From Clostridia bacterium (GTDB taxonomy: Bacteria > Bacillota > Clostridia > Oscillospirales > CAG-272): a stretch of 64,000 nucleotides of DNA. How positions within the stretch are numbered: the first letter of the stretch is position 1; every line of letters starts with the position of its first letter. Where the stretch lies: NCBI GenBank assembly GCA_017416185.1, contig JAFQDF010000008.1, positions 1 to 64,000 on the forward strand, in the 5' to 3' direction. The position numbers and the translations under genes were made by a program. Below are positions 24,230 through 32,352 of this stretch, piece by piece. Under the pieces are notes generated by a model that was not told the origin of the DNA, did not search any database, and saw only the letters and a list, made by a program, of their open reading frames with translations.

Positions 24230-25447
24230 ATGAAAAAGTTACTCTCTCTTGTTCTCGTAGCTGTTATGATGCTTACAATGCTCGCAGCATGCGGAACACA
24301 GAAGGAAAACGACGGTGCACAGGGTGATGCTCCTAAGAGCAGCCTCAAGGTCGGTTTCATTTTCCTTCACGACGAAAACTCCACCTATGACAAGAACTTC
24401 ATGGATGCAGCTAAAGAGGCTTGCGAGACCATGAACGTTGAGTATGCTCAGAAGACTCAGATTCCCGAGTCTACCGCTTGCTATGATGCAGCTGTAGAGC
24501 TTATCGAGTCCGACGGCTGTGATATCATTTTTGCAGACAGCTTTGGTCACGAAGCTTTCCTTATGCAGGCTGCAGAGGAATATCCTGACATCCAGTTCTG
24601 TCATGCAACTGGTACCCAGGCGCACACCGCTGGTCTTGACAACTTCCATAACGCATTTGCTTCCATCTATCAGGGCAGATATCTCGCAGGTGTTGCTGCA
24701 GGTATGAAGCTCAATGAGATGATCGCTGCAGGCGAGATCACCGCTGAAGAAGCAAAGATGGGTTATGTTGGTGCCTTCACATTTGCCGAGGTTATCTCCG
24801 GTTATACCTCCTTCTACCTTGGTGCTAAGTCCGTATGTCCTTCTGTTACTATGGACGTTAAGTTTACAGGTTCTTGGTATGACGAGCAGAAGGAAAAGGA
24901 AGCAGCTAACTCCCTTATCGGCGGCGGTTGCGTTCTTATCAGCCAGCACGCTGACTCTATGGGTGCTCCTACCGCTTGTGAGACAGCAGGTGTTCCTAAC
25001 GTTTCCTACAACGGCAGCACAGTAGCGGCTTGCCCCAACACCTTTATCGTATCTTCCAGAATCAACTGGGCTCCTTACTTTGAGTATATGATCAAGTGCG
25101 TTGCTGACGGTACTGCTATTGATACTGACTGGACAGGTACTCTTGAGACCGGTTCCGTTGTGCTTACAGACGTAAATGAAGCAGTGGCTGCTGAAGGTAC
25201 CGTAGCTAAGCTTGAAGAGGTTAAGGCTGCACTTAACGACGGTTCTCTTCAGGTATTTGATACTGCTAACTTTACAGTTGGCGGCGAGACACTCACCAGC
25301 TATACAGCTGACGTTGATACTGATGATGCTTTCACACCCGATACCGAAGTTATCGAAGGCGGCGTCTTCTACGAGTCCAAGTTCCGTTCCGGTCCTTACT
25401 TTGACGTAAGAATTGACGGCATTACTCTTCTCGACGAGGCTTATTAA
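24230..25447 (+). CDS. BMP-family nucleoside-binding lipoprotein
   Basis: Extracellular substrate-binding lipoprotein of an ABC importer of the basic membrane protein (BMP/PnrA) family, which binds purine nucleosides in characterised members. The 405-residue protein starts with MKKLLSLVLVAVMMLTML and the lipobox LAAC, then KVGFIFLHDENSTYDKNF, DIIFADSFGHE, YQGRYLAGVAAG (about 145-156), MGYVGAFTFAEVISGY and VLISQHADSMG. These are the typical BMP landmarks. The start has AAGGAG at good spacing. It is followed by a hairpin that probably keeps the transporter genes less expressed than the binding protein. Confidence 0.92.
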   Translation: MKKLLSLVLVAVMMLTMLAACGTQKENDGAQGDAPKSSLKVGFIFLHDENSTYDKNFMDAAKEACETMNVEYAQKTQIPESTACYDAAVELIESDGCDIIFADSFGHEAFLMQAAEEYPDIQFCHATGTQAHTAGLDNFHNAFASIYQGRYLAGVAAGMKLNEMIAAGEITAEEAKMGYVGAFTFAEVISGYTSFYLGAKSVCPSVTMDVKFTGSWYDEQKEKEAANSLIGGGCVLISQHADSMGAPTACETAGVPNVSYNGSTVAACPNTFIVSSRINWAPYFEYMIKCVADGTAIDTDWTGTLETGSVVLTDVNEAVAAEGTVAKLEEVKAALNDGSLQVFDTANFTVGGETLTSYTADVDTDDAFTPDTEVIEGGVFYESKFRSGPYFDVRIDGITLLDEAY

Positions 25448-25454
25448 TTTCAGA

Positions 25455-25490
25455 TAGGAAAAGGCGAGGCATATGTCTCGCCTTATCCTA
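25455..25490 (+). terminator. Attenuating hairpin after the BMP lipoprotein gene
   Basis: AAGGCGAG/CTCGCCTT with outer TAGGA/TCCTA pairs forms a long stem. Only ATTTT follows, so termination is expected to be partial, as often seen between a binding-protein gene and its transporter genes. Confidence 0.65.
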
Positions 25491-25555
25491 ATTTTGAAGA
25501 TTGCGCTTCAGGCTTGAAACGCGATCTTGAGAATTATAATTTACGGAGGCTTGAA

Positions 25556-27079
25556 GTGACAAACAAACCTGCTATCGAGTTGAAAAATATAACCAAAAGA
25601 TTTGGTACAAAAGTCATAGCTAATAAGAATGTCTGCCTAACCGCAAACCACGGAGAGATACTTTCTATCCTTGGCGAAAACGGTAGTGGTAAGACAACTC
25701 TTATGAATATGATATCAGGCATCTATTTTCCTGACGAAGGACAGATATTTGTCAACGGCGAGGAAGTCATTATTACCTCTCCCAAGGACGCATTTTTTTA
25801 TAAGATAGGTATGATACATCAGCATTTTAAGCTTGTTGATGTTTTCACCGCTGCTGAGAACATAGTTCTCGGTATAGACGACGGCAAGTACAATCTTAAG
25901 GAGTCTACCAAACAGATTAAGGAGATAAGCGAGCAATACGGCTTTGAGCTTGATCCGGAGAAGAAGATATACACTATGTCTGTATCCGAAAAGCAGACTG
26001 TTGAGATAATCAAGGTACTTTACCGTGGTGCTGATATTTTGATTCTTGATGAACCCACAGCGGTTCTTACTCCTCAGGAAACAGAAAAGCTTTTTGCAAT
26101 ACTCCGCCGTATGCGCGATGCAGGCAAGTGTATCATTATCATCACACATAAACTTCACGAAGTTATGTCTCTGTCTGACAGAGTCTCTGTTCTTCGCAAG
26201 GGCGAATATGTCGGTACTGTAGAAACTAAGAATACTACAGAATCCGAGCTTACAGAGATGATGGTGGGCAAGAAGATCTCCCTCAACATTGAAAGAAGTG
26301 ATGTTAAGGATTCAGAGGACAGGCTTGTCGTTAAGGATCTTAACTGCTTTAACCGCGAGGGTACGCAGGTGCTTCACAATATTTCTTTTACCGTAAAATC
26401 CGGTGAGATACTCGGTATTGCGGGTATTGCTGGTAGCGGTCAGCGAGAGCTTCTTGAATCAATTGCAGGACTTCAGCATCTCGCGGGCGGAGAGATATTG
26501 TATTATAATCCTAAAACCGGAAGTGTTGATAATCTACGTGACAAAACTCCTGTTCAAATAAGAGATCTTGGAGTGCGTCTTTCCTTTGTTCCCGAGGACC
26601 GTCTCGGTATGGGTCTTGTAGGTAATATGGATATTGTTGACAATATGATGCTTCGCAGCTACCGCAAGGGTCATAGTATGTTCTTGAAACGCAAGGGACC
26701 TAAGGATCTGGCAACGAGGATAATCAACGATCTGGAGGTCGTTACCCCTGGTACCAACACACCGGTACGCCGTCTGTCGGGCGGTAACGTACAGAAGGTG
26801 CTTGTAGGTCGTGAGATAGCAGCATCACCTACCGTGCTTATGGTTGCTTATCCCGTAAGAGGTCTTGATATAAATTCATCCTATCTCATCTATAATCTTC
26901 TCAACGAACAGAAGGAAAAGGGAGTAGCTATTATATTTGTAGGCGAGGACCTTGACGTACTTATTGAGCTTTGCGACAGAATTATGGTTATCGGTTCGGG
27001 CAGAGTTACCGGAACTGTAGATGCAAGAACGGTCACTAAGGACGAGATCGGACTTCTTATGACTAAAACCATAGGATAG
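25556..27079 (+). CDS. Nucleoside ABC transporter ATPase (two NBDs)
   Basis: A 507-residue ATPase with two nucleotide-binding domains, as in NupO/RbsA-type importers. NBD1 has Walker A GENGSGKTT (about 40-48), a divergent signature MSVSEKQ and Walker B ILILDEPTAVLTPQE. NBD2 has the degenerate loop GIAGSGQRE (about 290-298), the signature LSGGNVQK and a Walker B-like VLMVAYPVRGLD without the final Asp-Glu. NBD1 is therefore the likely main hydrolysis site, a common asymmetry in this family. I chose GTG at 25556 because GGAGG is 6 bases upstream; the open frame reaches TTG at 25514 without an SD. Works with the lipoprotein and two permeases around it. Confidence 0.92.
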   Translation: MTNKPAIELKNITKRFGTKVIANKNVCLTANHGEILSILGENGSGKTTLMNMISGIYFPDEGQIFVNGEEVIITSPKDAFFYKIGMIHQHFKLVDVFTAAENIVLGIDDGKYNLKESTKQIKEISEQYGFELDPEKKIYTMSVSEKQTVEIIKVLYRGADILILDEPTAVLTPQETEKLFAILRRMRDAGKCIIIITHKLHEVMSLSDRVSVLRKGEYVGTVETKNTTESELTEMMVGKKISLNIERSDVKDSEDRLVVKDLNCFNREGTQVLHNISFTVKSGEILGIAGIAGSGQRELLESIAGLQHLAGGEILYYNPKTGSVDNLRDKTPVQIRDLGVRLSFVPEDRLGMGLVGNMDIVDNMMLRSYRKGHSMFLKRKGPKDLATRIINDLEVVTPGTNTPVRRLSGGNVQKVLVGREIAASPTVLMVAYPVRGLDINSSYLIYNLLNEQKEKGVAIIFVGEDLDVLIELCDRIMVIGSGRVTGTVDARTVTKDEIGLLMTKTIG

Positions 27080-27092
27080 AAAGGAGATAAAA

Positions 27093-28208
27093 ATGGCTGA
27101 TAAAACTATGGTAAAGCATCATCACGAGCCGCTTTTTCACGTGGCAAAGCGTGATGATATGATATGGTGGAAAGCGTGGCTTATCCGCTGTGCTGCTATT
27201 CTTCTTTCTGTTTTCGTTATGAGCCTTGTATCTATGGCTTTAACCGAAAAAACTTTATTTGAAACACTTGAGATTATGTATCGCGGTGTGTTCGGCAGGA
27301 TCGAAGAAGGTTCAACCGTAATGCTTTGGAAATATCTGCAGCAGATCGCTATACTTCTTTGTCTTGCTCTTGCACTTACACCCGCGTTCAAGATGAAATT
27401 CTGGAACTGCGGAGCTGAGGGTCAGGCGCTGATCGGCGGTCTCGGTGCGATGGTCGTTATGATCGAGCTTGGTCCCAAGCTTCCTTATGGCGTGCTTATG
27501 GTTGTTATCGTAGTTGTAAGTATACTTGCAGGTGCGATCTGGGGGTTGATTCCCGCTGTATTCAAAGCTTTTTTCAATACCAACGAAACTCTGTTCACTC
27601 TTATGATGAACTATATTGCTACCCAGATAATCGCTTACTATGTTTACATCAAGGGCGGCGGATCAAACGTTATTCAGCCTGTCGAATTTGGTAATTTCCC
27701 TAAAATAGGCGATAATAAATATCTTATAAACATTCTTATCGTTGCTATTCTTACCGTTGTAATGTATCTATATCTCAGATACAGCAAGCAAGGATATGAG
27801 ATATCGGTCGTAGGTGAAAGCCAGAATACAGCAAGATATATCGGAATCAACGTAAAGAAGGTTATTATCCGTACTATGTGTATATCGGGTGCTCTTTGTG
27901 GTGTTGCCGGCCTCCTTCTCGTTTCGGGAACCGACCATACCATCCGTACTGATACGGTAGGCGGACAGGGATTTACGGCAATTATGATGTCGTGGCTCGG
28001 TCAGTTTAACCCATTCATTATGGTAATTATGACTGCGCTTATAATATTCCTTAAATTAGGTGCAGGTAAGGTTGCCGACACCTGCAGGCTTAACGCCTCC
28101 TTTGCCGATATTTTTATCGGCGTTGTAATTCTTTGCGTTGTAGGCTGTGAGTTCTTTATCCGTTATACTATTAAATTCCGTCATCGCAAGAAGGAGGGCA
28201 ACGTATGA
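27093..28208 (+). CDS. Nucleoside ABC transporter permease 1
   Basis: A 371-residue membrane protein of the BPD_transp_2 family, homologous to NupP (YufP). The N-terminal cytoplasmic part is followed by about 8-10 membrane helices. Family landmarks are FWNCGAEGQALIGGLGA (near 104-120), NTNETLFTLMMNYIA (near 168-182), and the EAA-like loop VVGESQNTARYIGINVKK (near 245-262). AAGGAG lies 8 bases before the start. The last four bases overlap the start of permease 2 (ATGA). Confidence 0.93.
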   Translation: MADKTMVKHHHEPLFHVAKRDDMIWWKAWLIRCAAILLSVFVMSLVSMALTEKTLFETLEIMYRGVFGRIEEGSTVMLWKYLQQIAILLCLALALTPAFKMKFWNCGAEGQALIGGLGAMVVMIELGPKLPYGVLMVVIVVVSILAGAIWGLIPAVFKAFFNTNETLFTLMMNYIATQIIAYYVYIKGGGSNVIQPVEFGNFPKIGDNKYLINILIVAILTVVMYLYLRYSKQGYEISVVGESQNTARYIGINVKKVIIRTMCISGALCGVAGLLLVSGTDHTIRTDTVGGQGFTAIMMSWLGQFNPFIMVIMTALIIFLKLGAGKVADTCRLNASFADIFIGVVILCVVGCEFFIRYTIKFRHRKKEGNV

Positions 28209-29194
28209 TAGTTCAGTTTATATGTCGTGCTATTTTACTTGGTGTTCCTCTTTTGTACGGTTCAACAGGTGAGATAATCACAGAAAAATCCGGTCATCTC
28301 AATCTCGGAATTCCGGGTATTATGTACGTTGGTGCAATAAGCGGTGTTATCGGTTCTTTCTTATATGAAATGTCCTGCGGCAATGATCTGTCAAGGATGA
28401 ATGCATTTTTAGCAATCATCATTCCGCTTCTTTGTGCGATCGCGGGGTCTATGTTAATGGGTCTGATATACAGCTTCCTTACCGTAACTTTAAAAGCTAA
28501 TCAGAACGTAACCGGTCTTGCTATCACTACATTCGGTATAGGTATGGGTAACTTCTTCGGCGGATCTCTTATCAAGCTTACCGAAAGTGATATGCCTTCT
28601 ATTGCACTTACCAGAACGAGCGGTTTCTTTTCTGCGAAGCTTCCTTTTGCGGAAAAGCTTGGATGGTTCGGTGAGATATTCCTTTCCCATGACTTTTTGA
28701 CGTACGTTGCTGTAGCTGTCGCAATAATCACATCCGTAGTTCTCAACCGTACCCGTGTAGGACTTAATCTCCGTGCTGTTGGCGAAAATCCCGCGACAGC
28801 AGATGCAGCAGGTATCAATGTTACAAGATATAAGTATGTTGCAACAATGATCGGTAGTGCCGTGGCGGGTCTTGGCGGTCTTCAGTATGTTATGGCATAT
28901 GCAAACGGCGTATGGTCAAATAATGCTTTTGGTGACCGTGGTTGGCTTGCTATTGCACTTGTAATATTTGCTTTGTGGAAGCCTTCGCTTGCAATTCTCG
29001 GTTCCTTCTTGTTCGGAGCACTCTGTAATGCCAACAACTATATTCAGGGTCTGGGTACAGAGACACAGGAGCTTTTCAAGATGCTACCTTACGTGGTTAC
29101 AATCGTTGTTCTTGTGTTTACCAGTATGCGTAAAAAGAGAGAGCATCAGCCTCCGGAAAGTCTCGGTCTTACTTATTTCAGAGAAGAGAGATAA
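28205..29194 (+). CDS. Nucleoside ABC transporter permease 2
   Basis: A 329-residue membrane protein homologous to NupQ (YufQ), the second half of the channel. It has the family motifs LYGSTGEIITEKSGHLNLGIPG (near 18-38, given in part), KANQNVTGLAITTFGIG, RAVGENPATADAAGINVTRYK (near 188-205) and GDRGWLAIALVIFALW. It overlaps permease 1 by four bases with GGAGGG upstream, which indicates translational coupling. The operon ends with a strong terminator. Confidence 0.93.
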   Translation: MIVQFICRAILLGVPLLYGSTGEIITEKSGHLNLGIPGIMYVGAISGVIGSFLYEMSCGNDLSRMNAFLAIIIPLLCAIAGSMLMGLIYSFLTVTLKANQNVTGLAITTFGIGMGNFFGGSLIKLTESDMPSIALTRTSGFFSAKLPFAEKLGWFGEIFLSHDFLTYVAVAVAIITSVVLNRTRVGLNLRAVGENPATADAAGINVTRYKYVATMIGSAVAGLGGLQYVMAYANGVWSNNAFGDRGWLAIALVIFALWKPSLAILGSFLFGALCNANNYIQGLGTETQELFKMLPYVVTIVVLVFTSMRKKREHQPPESLGLTYFREER

Positions 29195-29199
29195 TAGAA

Positions 29200-29229
29200 A
29201 AACAAGCGTGTCGATGACACGCTTGTTTT
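29200..29229. terminator. Bidirectional terminator
   Basis: A perfect 13-bp stem AAACAAGCGTGTC/GACACGCTTGTTT with loop GAT lies between the converging permease and homocysteine methyltransferase genes. Confidence 0.92.
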
Positions 29230-29233
29230 GTGT

Positions 29234-30064
29234 TTAAATCTTCTCTTTGATATTTTTTATATATTCAGGACTCGATCCGCAACAGCCGCCGAGATAAACC
29301 GCACCGTGTTCAATAGCAGGAATGACGTTTGATACAAAGGATTCAACATCAAACTCCGTGACGGTCTTGCCATCCTTTACAGTTTGCACACCTGCGTTGG
29401 GCTTGAAAATTAAAGGAAGGTTTGTATATTCCTTGAATTGGGCAATAACCGGCAGGGCAAGGTCAGGACCAAGAGAACAGTTAAGACCGATTGCAGAAAC
29501 CTTGAGATCACTTAAGCCTTCAACCATATCCTTAACAGAGTTTCCCATTATGGTTCTTCCGTTTTTGTCAAAGCTCATTGTGCAAAAAACAGGAACGTCA
29601 TATTCGTTTGCAACAGATACTGCGATTTTCAGCATTTCTATGTCCATAAAGGTTTCGCATATTATTAGATCGGGATTTTCGCTCATTCCTGCACCGATCT
29701 GCTCGCGGTATATCTCATAGCAGGTTTCTTCTTCAAGATCGCCATAGGGTTCTAAAAGCTCGGTTAATGGACCTATGTCAAGGGCAACCTTAACGTCTGT
29801 TCCTTCTGCGGCTTTTTTTGCAAGTCGAACTCCCGCCTTAACGATTTCGTCTACTGTATAGTCGGTCTTTTCAACAGCCTCGCGGTTCGCACTGAAGGTG
29901 TTTGTGAATATGATATCTGATCCTGCGTTGATATATTCTTTGTGAAGCTCCACCACGATATCGGGATTTTCAATATTAAATCTCCATACAGGTATTGTTT
30001 TCTTCGCCTTATCCCAAAGGCAGGTACCGCTGGCACCGTCCAGCAGAAAAATCTTCTTGTCCAT
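29234..30064 (-). CDS. Stand-alone homocysteine S-methyltransferase domain protein
   Basis: A 276-residue protein with only the zinc-dependent homocysteine-binding barrel found at the N-terminus of MetH and in MmuM. It transfers a methyl group to homocysteine. Visible are LLDGASGTCLWDK at the start, NTFSANR, GPLTELLEP, CETFMDIEMLKIA, GLNCSLGP with the first zinc Cys, and GGCCGSSPEYI with the Cys pair near the end. There is no folate, cobalamin or activation module. The methyl donor could be S-methylmethionine, or a corrinoid protein encoded elsewhere. It starts one base from the end of the LtaS-like gene, with its GGAGG inside that region, so the two are cotranscribed. Confidence 0.88.
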   Translation of the reverse strand: MDKKIFLLDGASGTCLWDKAKKTIPVWRFNIENPDIVVELHKEYINAGSDIIFTNTFSANREAVEKTDYTVDEIVKAGVRLAKKAAEGTDVKVALDIGPLTELLEPYGDLEEETCYEIYREQIGAGMSENPDLIICETFMDIEMLKIAVSVANEYDVPVFCTMSFDKNGRTIMGNSVKDMVEGLSDLKVSAIGLNCSLGPDLALPVIAQFKEYTNLPLIFKPNAGVQTVKDGKTVTEFDVESFVSNVIPAIEHGAVYLGGCCGSSPEYIKNIKEKI

Positions 30065-30065
30065 A

Positions 30066-32015
30066 TTAGTCCTCCGTAATGTATTGATAGAAATTTGTAT
30101 TTAATATTGTTCTTGATAAATTAAGAATACTTTTTATGTAGCTCTTTTTACTTTCAATTTCTATATCGCTTATCTCACGGTCTGTTGTTAGAATAAGCTC
30201 ATTTGTTTTTGCGTTAAAGCGGTAATCGCTACATATAAAGCTTTGGTTTGCAAGAATAGCTGTGTTTTCACCTTCCGCCAGAATATCTCTGCCCATTATT
30301 AATCTTGAATCATATTCAAAACCAAATAAATTAAGAAGTGTAGGGAGAATGTCGATAGTTGAACATATTTCGTTCACGTTTACGGCTTGTTTAATAGATC
30401 CGCTCCAACAAATAAAGCTATTTCTATACTTTTCAAATACCGTATCGATCTGCTTACCTGAAAGCACGTTATAGTTATTCTCGTCCAAACCGTAGGGATA
30501 ATGATCGGTAGTAAGTACAATAACTGTTTTATCGGCAATTTTCGCTTTCTCCAGCTCGTCCAAAAGATAGGTCAAAGCTTTTTCAAGCTCAAGATTGCAG
30601 GAAAGGTATGCCTTAACCGTGGTAGGATAATTAAGATGCTTGACAGCGGTTCTGTTTCTGAGACACATAATATTTGCCCAGTTATATTGATAATGACCGC
30701 TGAAGGTCATATAATATGCGTGAAACTGTTTTTCACTGTTAATGTAATCCCCAACACTTTCGACCATCATATCATAATCGGATGATGGCCAGGTAGGGGC
30801 AATGTCAAGTCCGTTTTCCGGAGTTTTGAACGTATCATAACCCATATTCGGATGGGTTATGTTTCTTGAGTAGTATGTACCGAGGAAATTATGGTATGCA
30901 TAGGTATCGGCACCGATACTTTTAAATTGATTTCCTAAAGCAAAGGGAAGTTCGTTTTCTGCTGAGGCAATAAAACTGTTATTCTTTTTTGATCTGGACA
31001 GATCAGGAAACATTCCGAGACAGTAGGTGTACTCACCGTTTGTTGTTACAGCATCATAGGAAGCGTAGAAGTTGTTGAATATAAAGCCCTCGTTTGCCAA
31101 TCTGTAAAGTGTCGGAGTTCTTTTCTTATCAATAATATAGGGAGAAAACGATTCGGCGCATATCGTGATCAGGTTGTGATTCTTGAAAATCCCGGTATAT
31201 TCGTTTTTTTTGGTAGGCTCGATTCTTGACAGCTGAGCCGCAAGATGTGCCGCATCCAGGGAATCACAGTTGTCAACTATTTCCTTGAAATCAATATTCA
31301 AAACGTTATATTCTGCTTGGGAATAATCCCGTTCTTCTATCACCAAGGATGCTTTTTTTATTGATTTTTGGGCATAGTGTTTTTTAAATATAGTATGTTG
31401 TGCCTCAAGTCTTGTTGTTGTTATAAGTCCGAGATTTTGGACGGTTGCATCTGTTGAAGAATCGGTGGAGTAATAAACGTCATAAACTGTATATGCTCCC
31501 GTTCCTCCGATTCCTAAAAGCATAACACAGGACGTATGCACGATAAACGCTGCAATAAGGTTGATTACAGTAAAACGAAGTTTATATCTTTCAAAGCACA
31601 GACAGTCTGCAACTGTGATAAGCAGTGTAATTAAGAGTATTGCAATTATTGCAACATTACACCATATAGAATCCTTGATGCCTTGCTGCAACTGTTCTGT
31701 GAAATTATCAATTGCATCCTCACCCATATTTATAAGGGAAAAGGACATATATGTTCCGAAGACAGAGTAGTATACGTTTTGCACGCAAAAATACATACCT
31801 ATTATAAATACAGTGATGTTATAAATGATCTTATTAACAATCGGTCTGAACAGTGACGATAGTATGTAAAGGATGATAGCAGCAGGAATCATGAACAAAA
31901 TTGTGTACAGAAAATGTTTTGTTACAGTACAAATGGTGAATAGGTTTAGTATCAGCTCAAGATATACGAGCAAAAAATAACTGTATATAAGTGTGAATAT
32001 CCTTTTTCTGCTCAT
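30066..32015 (-). CDS. LtaS-like membrane sulfatase / glycerolphosphate transferase
   Basis: A 649-residue protein of the LTA synthase family: about five N-terminal membrane helices (up to residue 180) followed by an extracellular sulfatase-fold domain. The metal and catalytic residues appear as ITICAESFSPY (Glu, about 283), TTNGEYTYCLG (catalytic Thr, about 318), YDMMVE, HAYYMTFSGH (His, about 430) and LTTDHYPYG (Asp-His, about 505). It could polymerise glycerol phosphate for lipoteichoic acid or modify other envelope glycans. The second role is plausible because the domain is divergent. The hmt gene follows directly. Confidence 0.85.
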   Translation of the reverse strand: MSRKRIFTLIYSYFLLVYLELILNLFTICTVTKHFLYTILFMIPAAIILYILSSLFRPIVNKIIYNITVFIIGMYFCVQNVYYSVFGTYMSFSLINMGEDAIDNFTEQLQQGIKDSIWCNVAIIAILLITLLITVADCLCFERYKLRFTVINLIAAFIVHTSCVMLLGIGGTGAYTVYDVYYSTDSSTDATVQNLGLITTTRLEAQHTIFKKHYAQKSIKKASLVIEERDYSQAEYNVLNIDFKEIVDNCDSLDAAHLAAQLSRIEPTKKNEYTGIFKNHNLITICAESFSPYIIDKKRTPTLYRLANEGFIFNNFYASYDAVTTNGEYTYCLGMFPDLSRSKKNNSFIASAENELPFALGNQFKSIGADTYAYHNFLGTYYSRNITHPNMGYDTFKTPENGLDIAPTWPSSDYDMMVESVGDYINSEKQFHAYYMTFSGHYQYNWANIMCLRNRTAVKHLNYPTTVKAYLSCNLELEKALTYLLDELEKAKIADKTVIVLTTDHYPYGLDENNYNVLSGKQIDTVFEKYRNSFICWSGSIKQAVNVNEICSTIDILPTLLNLFGFEYDSRLIMGRDILAEGENTAILANQSFICSDYRFNAKTNELILTTDREISDIEIESKKSYIKSILNLSRTILNTNFYQYITED

Positions 32016-32042
32016 ATGCTGCTCCTCTGATAATTTTCATTG

Positions 32043-32048
32043 ATTATA
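32043..32048 (-). promoter_or_regulatory. Extended -10 element for the LtaS-like gene
   Basis: TGTTATAAT on the minus strand is an extended -10 (TGnTATAAT) about 28 bases before the start codon. No good -35 is visible at 17 bases. Confidence 0.45.
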
Positions 32049-32199
32049 ACACATAAATGTATAAATAATGTGAACAATCAATGTTTTTATCGGTTATCTG
32101 TACACTCATAATGATATTGCAAAAATGGTATACGTGTCAATTAACAAATATGTAGAATTTTATCCGTTTTTTTTGTTGAATATTTTAATATAAAATCGC
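32049..32199. other. AT-rich intergenic stretch without recognised features
   Basis: Between the promoters of the divergent LtaS-like and MtaA-like genes I see only AT-rich sequence with no open frame, repeat or clear operator. Confidence 0.5.
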
Positions 32200-32228
32200 T
32201 TTACAAAAAACGATATTTAGAGTATAAT
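32200..32228 (+). promoter_or_regulatory. Promoter of the MtaA-like/CobW/Nudix operon
   Basis: TTTACA (32200-32205), 17-base spacer, TATAAT (32223-32228). Confidence 0.8.
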
Positions 32229-32249
32229 AATTATCGGTTACATAACAGC

Positions 32250-32332
32250 AGCACGACAGATATAATTCTTACGGTAAATATCAATCTTATGGTATCGAAG
32301 AGTAATTATTTTACCTGTTGTGCTATTTTTTT
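32250..32332 (+). promoter_or_regulatory. Structured leader with terminator-like closing stem
   Basis: AGCACGACAG (32250-32259) pairs with CTGTTGTGCT (32315-32324) through one G-U pair, and seven T follow (32326-32332), ending 9 bases before the GGAGG of the next gene. The 55-base interior holds two similar segments, TTCTTACGGTA and ATCTTATGGTA, and an ATAATT/AATTAT pairing. The whole lies in the transcribed leader, so conditional termination or RBS control is possible. I do not recognise a known riboswitch class. Confidence 0.45.
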
Positions 32333-32352
32333 CCTTAATTTGGAGGCTATTT

